From: Lentisphaerota bacterium
Lineage (GTDB): Bacteria > Verrucomicrobiota > Lentisphaeria > Oligosphaerales > JABHEG01
Length of the DNA: 64,000 nt
Reading direction: 5' to 3'
Assembly (NCBI GenBank): GCA_018676675.1
Contig: JABHEG010000295.1
Coordinates: 1 to 64,000, forward strand
Part shown: one piece after another, positions 1-6,311 of the stretch
Position numbering within the stretch: the first letter of the stretch is position 1
Layout of the letters: every line of letters starts with the position of its first letter
The notes under the pieces: model-generated
Database searches by the model: none
Seen by the model: the letters and a program-made list of their open reading frames with translations, nothing else
Told to the model about the DNA's origin: nothing
Made by a program: the position numbers and the translations under genes

Positions 1-2
1 AT

Positions 3-68
3 CTTACGAAATTCATCCGCGACAGACTCGACCTCAAGCGCGCTGAAGGCACGAGGCTGGCCGCGTGA
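3..68 (+). CDS. possible C-terminal end of a gene entering from the left (partial)
   Basis: Frame 3 is open from the window edge to a TGA at 66-68 and reads as a charged, helix-like tail ending in KRAEGTRLAA. It is followed directly by a hairpin (71-92) and then by the end of the convergent rodA gene, which is the arrangement expected at the 3' end of a gene. Twenty-one residues are too few to identify a family. Frame 1 is also open here (to 141), so the frame choice is an inference from residue composition and from the hairpin placed right after the stop. Confidence 0.35.
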   Translation, partial: LTKFIRDRLDLKRAEGTRLAA

Positions 69-70
69 AC

Positions 71-92
71 GTTGGGGCGGCCAGCCCCTAAC
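71..92. terminator. putative hairpin terminator between convergent genes
   Basis: GTTGGGGC (71-78) can pair with GCCCC-T-AAC (84-92) across a GGCCA loop, leaving one bulged T. It lies 2 bases after the possible left-edge gene end and about 57 bases beyond the rodA stop on the other strand. No clear T-run follows on either side, so it is a weak intrinsic terminator at best. Confidence 0.35.
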
Positions 93-148
93 AGGCAAGA
101 ACTCGGTACTCTCAAGTAATAAACTCAGACCACTAGCGTGAGTGTTGG

Positions 149-1639
149 TCAGTCTGCTTCCCCCACGGGCACGGGGAAGTTGGGAAACTCGCGTTGCGGG
201 GCGGCCTGTCGGCTTGTCGGGGGGCGGCGTCTCCTCCTCCGCGTTTTCCTCTGGCCGGAGGGAGGGGGATCATCGGGCGGCCCCAGTGGGAAGAGCAAGC
301 CGGCTGCGTGAGCCGCTGCCCGTGCCTCCAACACTTCAGCGCACTCGTCCAGACCTGATTGGGTGAATTCGACGAACACCCGAAGGAACGGGCCACAGGT
401 CAGAACGGCCTGGTGGACTCCTTCGGGGGGGGACGGTGCTGCCTCACGTTCCCCTGCGTTGGCCAGTTCGGCTTTGACGCTCTGTCGGTGAACGCTTGCC
501 AGGACACCCATGCCCAGCATTGACATGGCCAGAAATGTCCCTCCTTTGCTCAGGAAAGGCAGCGGGAGGCCGATGATTGGGCACATGCGCACCACCATGA
601 GCAAGTTCACGAGCGTATGCAGCGCGAAGATGGTCGTGATACCAGTGGCTGCCAGGCGCCCGAACGGATCGCGTGCGCGTGCGGCGATGGCATATCCCAG
701 GGTGATCAGCGTTCCGTAGAGACAGAGCACGACGGCACAGCCCACGAAGCCCGATTCTTCCCCGACGACGGCGAAAATGAAGTCACTTGAAGAGACGCCG
801 CGGGGCAGGTAGCCCAGGGCCTGTAGGAAGCCTTGTCCAAGGCCTTTGCCGGTGAGCCCTCCTGACATGATGCTGAGAACGCTTTGCTTGCCATTCCAGC
901 ACCCTGCTTCGCTCAGAAACCAGGTGACTCGGTTGGTCTGATGGCCGTAGAACCACCAGTCGTAGGCTTCCCGGACGATTTCCGGGTCAATGTGGCGGCC
1001 CCGGACCCAGGACAACTCCACCTGCGCGAGAGCGAACCCCAAACCGGCATAGATGAGGATTCGCCTGACAACGCTTGTCGGGGCTCGGTGCACCAGTTCG
1101 ATGACGAATCCGGCGAGCACGAGGGTTAGGGCATTGCCACCTGCGGGCTCGATGGCGATGAGGAAGGCGGGGGTGAACAGAATGGCGTAAGCAATCGCTC
1201 GGTGGAGTAGTTTGGGGAGTTCGAAGGGGCATTTGGGAGAGATCCAGTAGCAGAACGTGAGAAGGGTGACAAACCGGGCCGGACCGGCTGGTTGCACGCT
1301 GATGACGCCGCAGAGCAAAAGCCAGCGTCGGGCCCCATTGATGACCGGACCGCAGAAATAGACATAGAGCAGGAGCCCGACACAGACGGCGTAGAGAGCA
1401 AAGAGGGCAGGGCCGAGGAGTCGGTAATCGATCGAGCGGGCGGACAGGAGAAGGGCCGTGCCCAGGGCTGCCCAAACTGCCTGCCAAAGCCATTTTGTCC
1501 CGATCTCGAAATTTGGCCCGACGATGTCCGTGCTGCGGATGTAGATGAGGCTCAGGGTGACCAGAGCGGCGACAACGAAGCAGGCAAGCCAATCGAGGCT
1601 TCTACGTGTGACTTGCTCCATGCTCTCCAGTCTGTTCAT
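149..1639 (-). CDS. rodA: RodA/FtsW family peptidoglycan glycosyltransferase (SEDS)
   Basis: Polytopic SEDS-family glycan polymerase that would extend lateral-wall peptidoglycan together with the PBP2 encoded just upstream. Visible family signatures are GGLTGKGLGQG, the EESGFVG segment and PLPFLSKGGTFL near the last helices, the counterpart of the usual PFVSYGGS. About ten hydrophobic segments fill residues 15-390. The protein is 496 residues, roughly 100 longer than typical RodA. The extra length is a hydrophilic C-terminal tail with a run of six arginines and many prolines, presumably cytoplasmic. The ATG overlaps the mrdA stop in an ATGA (1636-1639), so the two are translationally coupled. 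RodA is preferred over FtsW because of the mre/mrdA context. Confidence 0.9.
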   Translation of the reverse strand: MNRLESMEQVTRRSLDWLACFVVAALVTLSLIYIRSTDIVGPNFEIGTKWLWQAVWAALGTALLLSARSIDYRLLGPALFALYAVCVGLLLYVYFCGPVINGARRWLLLCGVISVQPAGPARFVTLLTFCYWISPKCPFELPKLLHRAIAYAILFTPAFLIAIEPAGGNALTLVLAGFVIELVHRAPTSVVRRILIYAGLGFALAQVELSWVRGRHIDPEIVREAYDWWFYGHQTNRVTWFLSEAGCWNGKQSVLSIMSGGLTGKGLGQGFLQALGYLPRGVSSSDFIFAVVGEESGFVGCAVVLCLYGTLITLGYAIAARARDPFGRLAATGITTIFALHTLVNLLMVVRMCPIIGLPLPFLSKGGTFLAMSMLGMGVLASVHRQSVKAELANAGEREAAPSPPEGVHQAVLTCGPFLRVFVEFTQSGLDECAEVLEARAAAHAAGLLFPLGPPDDPPPSGQRKTRRRRRRPPTSRQAAPQREFPNFPVPVGEAD

Positions 1640-3555
1640 GACTCGTTTCCTTCGCCTGCTTCTTCATCGGAGAGAATCAGTCCCGCTTCCAGCATCCCTT
1701 CGATGACCTTTTTCAGCCGGGGTGCCACGGTTGCACCACCCGAGCGACCGTCTTCGACAATGCAGGCGATGGCATACACTGGTGCTCGAGCCGGAACGAG
1801 GGCGATCATGAGCGTGTTGTTGATCCTGCGTGATCCTCCGTCGACCTCCTTCTCCGCGGTTCCTGTCTTGGCCGCGATGAGTAATCCCGCCACTTTGGCG
1901 CGGCGTCCTGTGGCTGGGTTGCCATGGACTACGTCGATCATGCCCTGAAGTACCTGGCGTCGGGTCTCGGGTGTGGTGGGGAGACGGCAGATCGCGTGGT
2001 TTGGCGGCGGAGAAACGGGCGATAGGGCGTGAGGGTCAGGGCGGAGGAGGTGAGGGCGGCAGACGACACCGGTTACGAGGGCGGCGGCCGCATTGGCCAG
2101 AACGGGCACGGACACTTCGGTTGCGCCCTGTCCAATGCAGAGGAGCCAGTTCTCGATGGGGCGCCAGGTTTCCCCGGTTCGTGACATGATAGTAGTCGCA
2201 GGCAGTGCCAGTTCCGGGGCCTCTTCGCTGTCGTTGCAGCCGTAGGCGTTCTCCAGCCATTCCCGGAGGTCATCTCCGCCCACCTGCATCCCGACGCGGT
2301 GGAAGTAGGTATTGCAGGATAGCCGTATGGCATCACCCATGTTGACGTGGCCATGAGCTCGTTTGCATCCCCGGAGGCGCCGCCCGATGCTCTGTTTTCC
2401 GGTGCAGAGGATCAGGTCGTCGAAGGCGACTTTGCCGCTGGCCAGGAAGGCCTGGGCCAGGAGAGGCTTGATCGTTGAGCCCGGCGAGTAGAGAGACTGC
2501 TTCGCACGGTTGAGGAGGGGGTGGTCCGGGTCTGCCTCGATGGCCTTCCAGTCCATGTCCGGGGTTCTCAAAGGCGGACATGGGGCGCTCCCGATGGCGC
2601 GGATGGCGCCGTCAACGCACGTTGTTATCACGAAGGCGCCTCGTCCCCCATCCTCGAAGAACCCCCGCTCCGAGATGGCCTGCAGGCGCGTGTCGAGAGT
2701 TGTGTATTGGTGCCCGCCGGGCACGGGATCGGTCCGGCTGATGACCGATGCTCTCTGAAGTCCATTCGCCGTCACAACGACTTCTTCTACTCCCGGGGTC
2801 CCCCGCAGCACACTGTCGCAGGCAAGTTCCAGCCCTGAGATGCCGCGCATCTCCTTCTGGTAGAGGTGGTACGTATCTCGGGCGTGACCGGACAGGGCTC
2901 CCGCGGGAGACGGGATCGGCTCTTCAAGCCGAATGTCACCGGCGGTGTGGACGAGACAGTTTGGGTATGTGCTCATTCGGCGCAAGCGTCGTTCGAGTCG
3001 GATATGCGGGAAATCGCCCCGATGGACGGCCCAGATGGCCATCATCTGATCCGAGGGATCGAAATCCTCGTTCAGCACCAGGCCAAGTGGGCCGTTGGCC
3101 AGGAGCGTCGCTCGTATATCACTTTCCGGGCGGAGGAGGCGTCGGTAGGTCGGGGTGTCGAACAGCTTGGCGAATTCCACGATGGCCTGACCTATCTGAT
3201 TGAGGCATTTTTGGCGTCCGTGCCGGGGATCAACCAGGGCATCCAGGTAGAGCACGAATTTGAAGGTGGCCGCGTTCGTTCTGATGGGGACCTCGTTGCA
3301 GTCCAGGATACTGCCGCGCTGAGGGGGGAGGTGTATCCTGCGGACGATCTGTCGATTGTATGAGTCCATCATCTCCGGTGAGCCCACTACCTGGTAGCGG
3401 ACCAACCAGGCGGCCACGGCCCCGAGGGCTATCAGGTAGGTCAAGGTCAGCATGCGCAACACCCGGCGCGGGTTCCGCTCCCCGGCACCCATGACCGCAT
3501 CCGCAGTGATTGGCTTGTTCAGTTCCCAGCGGTCTTCGCTCCGTTCAGTTTCCAT
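1636..3555 (-). CDS. mrdA: penicillin-binding protein 2 (elongation transpeptidase)
   Basis: Class B PBP that cross-links peptidoglycan during rod elongation, working with RodA. The chosen ATG at 3555 gives 639 residues; the frame is open further upstream, but that part lies inside mreD. A single membrane anchor lies near residues 35-55, followed by the PBP-dimer entry motif (LPPQRGSILD). The three transpeptidase motifs are present: STIK with nucleophile Ser360 and Lys363, SCN starting at Ser413, and KTG at Lys563. It overlaps mreD by 11 bp upstream and rodA by 4 bp downstream. A window such as LACDSVLRGTPG matches the usual PBP2 loop before the transpeptidase domain. Nothing looks degenerate. 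Confidence 0.92.
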   Translation of the reverse strand: METERSEDRWELNKPITADAVMGAGERNPRRVLRMLTLTYLIALGAVAAWLVRYQVVGSPEMMDSYNRQIVRRIHLPPQRGSILDCNEVPIRTNAATFKFVLYLDALVDPRHGRQKCLNQIGQAIVEFAKLFDTPTYRRLLRPESDIRATLLANGPLGLVLNEDFDPSDQMMAIWAVHRGDFPHIRLERRLRRMSTYPNCLVHTAGDIRLEEPIPSPAGALSGHARDTYHLYQKEMRGISGLELACDSVLRGTPGVEEVVVTANGLQRASVISRTDPVPGGHQYTTLDTRLQAISERGFFEDGGRGAFVITTCVDGAIRAIGSAPCPPLRTPDMDWKAIEADPDHPLLNRAKQSLYSPGSTIKPLLAQAFLASGKVAFDDLILCTGKQSIGRRLRGCKRAHGHVNMGDAIRLSCNTYFHRVGMQVGGDDLREWLENAYGCNDSEEAPELALPATTIMSRTGETWRPIENWLLCIGQGATEVSVPVLANAAAALVTGVVCRPHLLRPDPHALSPVSPPPNHAICRLPTTPETRRQVLQGMIDVVHGNPATGRRAKVAGLLIAAKTGTAEKEVDGGSRRINNTLMIALVPARAPVYAIACIVEDGRSGGATVAPRLKKVIEGMLEAGLILSDEEAGEGNES

Positions 3556-4336
3556 GGCCAGTTCTCCTGGGGGTGCGGTCCGAGCCCGGATTCGGGCTGG
3601 CGGACAATAGGTTGGTGCTTCGGGAAGAAGCAGGTGGTTTGACGTGGCGCAGGAAATAGGCAGCGGTGAACGTGGCAACTGCCGCGCTGCCCTCCCAGAG
3701 GAGGGCTTCGACGCGTACGGCAACCTGGGCAATGGCCACAAGCAGAGGGGTGACAACCAGTCCGCTCAGTAAGGCTTCCCCCAAAAGCGAGGCCCCCAAG
3801 GCAGCAAAGGGAGGGAGAACGGCCCCCGTCGCAAGCCCGGCGTGGCAGCAACCCGCGATGGCGGTGCTCAAGCAGACCGTGCTTCCGACAATCAGGGTGT
3901 CGACCGGTCGTCGAGTTTCCGGGTAGTCGGTAACGCCTCGCAGCAACAGGGCCATAGCGATATAGAGCGTTGGGAGAAGGGACAGGGGTAGTGAAGGGCA
4001 CAGCACGGTCTCGATCAGACCGATGAACATGGCCAGTATAAGGACCGTTCTGAGGCGGGGGATGATCAGGATACAGCACGCAACCAGGCCGCTCATGAGG
4101 GGGAAGCAAGCGCTCGCCAGTGCTGAAACCGGTGGGAGCGCCGTATGGAGGCCTGCGCACACGAGCACAGCGAGGGCATAACGGATGGCCGACCTCATGC
4201 CCTTCAGCGTTGATTCGTACATGTGTGGACCGTGCTGAAGTATCCACGTGACGATGTCAGACTGGACTCGGAACCGGAGAACCGGCGGCTCGGAACCAGA
4301 ACCTGTGACGTGAGACGCGGGAGGGGGAGTGGTCAT
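3545..4336 (-). CDS. mreD: MreD-like membrane protein
   Basis: A 263-residue protein with about six hydrophobic segments between residues 50 and 225, located exactly where mreD belongs, between mreC and mrdA. Its start overlaps the mreC stop (ATGA at 4333-4336). MreD is a small scaffold of the elongasome that links MreC to RodA/PBP2. Typical MreD is about 160-180 residues. This one has an extra N-terminal hydrophilic stretch of about 45 residues and a C-terminal tail of about 40 residues rich in Pro, Ser and Arg. The sequence is poorly conserved, as in most MreD proteins, so the call rests mainly on position and topology. Confidence 0.65.
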   Translation of the reverse strand: MTTPPPASHVTGSGSEPPVLRFRVQSDIVTWILQHGPHMYESTLKGMRSAIRYALAVLVCAGLHTALPPVSALASACFPLMSGLVACCILIIPRLRTVLILAMFIGLIETVLCPSLPLSLLPTLYIAMALLLRGVTDYPETRRPVDTLIVGSTVCLSTAIAGCCHAGLATGAVLPPFAALGASLLGEALLSGLVVTPLLVAIAQVAVRVEALLWEGSAAVATFTAAYFLRHVKPPASSRSTNLLSASPNPGSDRTPRRTGHGN

Positions 4337-5310
4337 CGGCGGGCCTCCTCCAGATCGTTCTCGGACACTTCCATGAGGCGCACATGGCGCCCCGGGAAGA
4401 CAACGAAGAGGATGTCATCCCCGGCAACTCTGGCCATCTTGACCACCGCGCTCAAGGGGAAGCCGGCGTTGTCGGTGGTGACCGCATCGACCAGCCCGAC
4501 GAATACATCGTCACAGATCTTAGCCGGATCACCGATCTGGTCGGTCCAGATACTGTCTCCTTCCTGCAGGTTGGCAGGGATGCAGCCCCGATTGTCTCCC
4601 GGGTGGTCCTTCTGGCCTACCCGGATGTGCAGCAGCTCCGGTGTCTCCTGAAGGAAGGCGACCGTGCCGGAGGCCGCCTCCGCATGGGGATCTCCCCCGG
4701 TAACCGTGCCCTTTAGGTCGCGCAGGGGAACTTTGGTGCTGATCGAGAACTTGGGACTCGTGGTTGGACGCATGAAGCTCCAGGTAGGGCCGGCCAGGGC
4801 GATGATGCCGACCAGCATCAGGCGGTCATTGACGACCAGATGATTGCGCCTGACGCCGTCAAGTGTGCCGCAGGCGAGCTGGATGTAGTCCTCATAGAAG
4901 GCCTGGCGGCCCCGCGTTCGAACGACTTGGGCACACTGGAGCTTGTGCTCGGAGAAGTGGGTGATGCGGAGGATGTCCTGGAGACGTGCCACCCCCTCCT
5001 GCGCTCGGCTCGCATCCCGTTCTGCGTTGCGTGATGCCGCCACCTCTTCCATCAATTCCAGGGCCCTGGCAGCACTGATCTCATGGACGCTGTCCCGGCA
5101 GAGAACGGCGTGACCGCCTCGGACAGCCGCATCTCCAAACGTGATGAAAGGGTGCACCAGAAGCGAGCCGAAAAGGCGGAAGCGTAGGGCTGCGCCAGGC
5201 GGCAGGAACATCAGCATAAGCGACAGCAACCCGAAGGCTGTACAGGTTGGCCAGTGTGGCCTGAGTCGAGTGGCAATCTCCGCGGCTTTACCGTCCAACA
5301 TCCCCGTCAC
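4333..5310 (-). CDS. mreC: MreC rod-shape-determining protein
   Basis: Bitopic periplasmic scaffold that activates PBP2/RodA. The 325-residue product has one N-terminal membrane segment (about residues 22-42, rich in Leu/Met/Pro), then a helical Glu/Arg-rich stretch (about 75-115) suited to the MreC coiled coil, then a beta-rich C-terminal region with short segments like LMLVGIIALAGPTWSF that resemble the double beta-barrel domain. Length and layout fit MreC. It is the first gene of the four-gene overlapping operon. The frame allows an in-frame ATG four codons later (MLDGKAAEI). mreB, which usually precedes mreC, is absent here. Confidence 0.75.
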   Translation of the reverse strand: MTGMLDGKAAEIATRLRPHWPTCTAFGLLSLMLMFLPPGAALRFRLFGSLLVHPFITFGDAAVRGGHAVLCRDSVHEISAARALELMEEVAASRNAERDASRAQEGVARLQDILRITHFSEHKLQCAQVVRTRGRQAFYEDYIQLACGTLDGVRRNHLVVNDRLMLVGIIALAGPTWSFMRPTTSPKFSISTKVPLRDLKGTVTGGDPHAEAASGTVAFLQETPELLHIRVGQKDHPGDNRGCIPANLQEGDSIWTDQIGDPAKICDDVFVGLVDAVTTDNAGFPLSAVVKMARVAGDDILFVVFPGRHVRLMEVSENDLEEARR

Positions 5311-5395
5311 TCCTGGTGCATCCCATCAAACGGACGGGAACGATGGTTCCCTGACCGCGAGATGGGCGACGGAGGCCCCCGGGTGGTTGGCTCCG

Positions 5396-5998
5396 TCAGT
5401 CGTCGATCTCGATCTCCTGGCGTGCGCTACGCCTTTCCTGATCCTCACGGATCTGCGCTTCGTTCTCGATCAGATATTCTCGCGTCTCGACCTTGAGGGG
5501 CACGAAACTCAGAGCACAGCGCGTGCAATGAGCGCCCTGCTTGAAGGTCGTTTCACACGCGAGGCAGTGCGTTTCCAGCGACTTGCCGCAGGAATCGCAG
5601 AACGCTTCGTTGTCGTCCACCCGTTTCTGGGAAATCCGGAACCGGCGGGGTTCGGCGTAGATATCAAAGTCGGGGGTTACGGTTACGGAAAGACCGGGGC
5701 AGTAGGGATTTGCGCAGTAAGCGGCGATTCGCGCTATTCGGCGTTGTCTGCGGCTTTCGAGGTGTCCTTCAGGAAGGGGAACGCCTAAGCCCTGTCCAAT
5801 TTCAGTGAGCTTGCTGGGGCCCACGGCTGTCAGGTCATCCTGCTCCAACCGGCCCAGGGCGGTATGGCTGATCTTGAAGCGCTTGGCTGTACCCCGAAGC
5901 GAGGCCGGCTTGCGAGCCTTGGCCAGGCGTTGACCGAACGTCAGGTTCTCCGACGTTTCAGTGGCGCCCGATTCGGCGGTCTGCTCTGGATTGTCCAT
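5396..5998 (-). CDS. XRE-type helix-turn-helix protein with double zinc ribbon
   Basis: The ATG at 5998 gives 200 residues; the open frame extends upstream, but that part is low-complexity and overlaps the divergent promoter region. Residues about 22-75 form a Cro/CI-type HTH (FGQRLAKARK, then a TAKRFKISHTALGRLEQDD recognition unit). After a basic linker come four Cys pairs (CANPYC, CDSC, CLAC, CTRC) that could bind two zinc ions, followed by a charged helical C-terminus. This is probably a DNA-binding regulator, possibly redox- or metal-responsive. It is 85 bp upstream of mreC in the same direction, so it may be co-transcribed with or control the mre operon. Target unknown. Confidence 0.75.
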   Translation of the reverse strand: MDNPEQTAESGATETSENLTFGQRLAKARKPASLRGTAKRFKISHTALGRLEQDDLTAVGPSKLTEIGQGLGVPLPEGHLESRRQRRIARIAAYCANPYCPGLSVTVTPDFDIYAEPRRFRISQKRVDDNEAFCDSCGKSLETHCLACETTFKQGAHCTRCALSFVPLKVETREYLIENEAQIREDQERRSARQEIEIDD

Positions 5999-6058
5999 GT
6001 CTGCAGTCCTTCCGACACACGCCCTCAGAAAGGGGTGGCAACTGGAAAGCAACGTGTC

Positions 6059-6087
6059 CTGGCAACTAACACTAATACTGGTAGAAT
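6059..6087 (+). promoter_or_regulatory. putative sigma-70-type promoter for the 6312-13953 gene set
   Basis: CTGGCA (6059-6064; 4 of 6 to the -35 consensus) is followed after exactly 17 bases by TAGAAT (6082-6087; 5 of 6 to the -10 consensus). Transcription would begin near 6094 and leave a leader of about 218 bases before the GTG at 6312. Chance matches of this quality occur in intergenic DNA, so this is only a candidate. Confidence 0.4.
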
Positions 6088-6169
6088 GGGAGGGGGCGAA
6101 GTGCAAGCGCCCGCGACCAGAAAAAGTTCGACAGGCGTGGGAAGAGGGGAAAGAAAGGGGGAGGGAACG

Positions 6170-6307
6170 ATGGCAGGTTTCTTTGGCGGTCGACTGGACG
6201 GGCGTGCCGCTGAGGGACACTATAGATTCTTGTCCGGGAACGGAGTCGCCCAAAGCCAGGGGACTGGATCGACTGGCGACAATCGCGCGCAGATACTCAA
6301 GGAGTGA
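6170..6307 (+). CDS. possible 45-residue leader ORF
   Basis: An ATG at 6170 follows a strong Shine-Dalgarno run (GGGGGAGGG at 6157-6165, five bases from its core to the ATG) and opens a 45-codon frame ending in TGA at 6305-6307. The GGAG that serves the next gene's GTG (6312) lies within its last codons, a layout that would allow translational coupling. The peptide is Gly-rich and has no recognisable domain or signal peptide. It may simply be an untranslated leader that happens to be open. Confidence 0.25.
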   Translation: MAGFFGGRLDGRAAEGHYRFLSGNGVAQSQGTGSTGDNRAQILKE

Positions 6308-6311
6308 AGAC

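Larger units (their letters stand above)
5999..6311. other. divergent intergenic region (313 bp)
   Basis: This gap separates the XRE/zinc-ribbon gene (minus) from the secreted PHP gene (plus). It contains a sigma-70-like promoter pointing right (6059-6087), a purine-rich stretch near 6120-6165, and a short ORF with a good ribosome-binding site (6170-6307). The frame of the downstream gene is open across the gap, but without a credible start before 6312. Confidence 0.6.

Noticed and set aside
3556..3756. Upstream extension of PBP2 within mreD
   Set aside because: It overlaps 200 bases of mreD; the ATG at 3555 gives the usual short cytoplasmic tail before the membrane anchor.
5961..6311. Upstream extension of the secreted PHP gene
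   Set aside because: The frame is open, but the signal peptide and the Shine-Dalgarno site fix the start at GTG 6312; the extension is basic and covers a promoter-like sequence.
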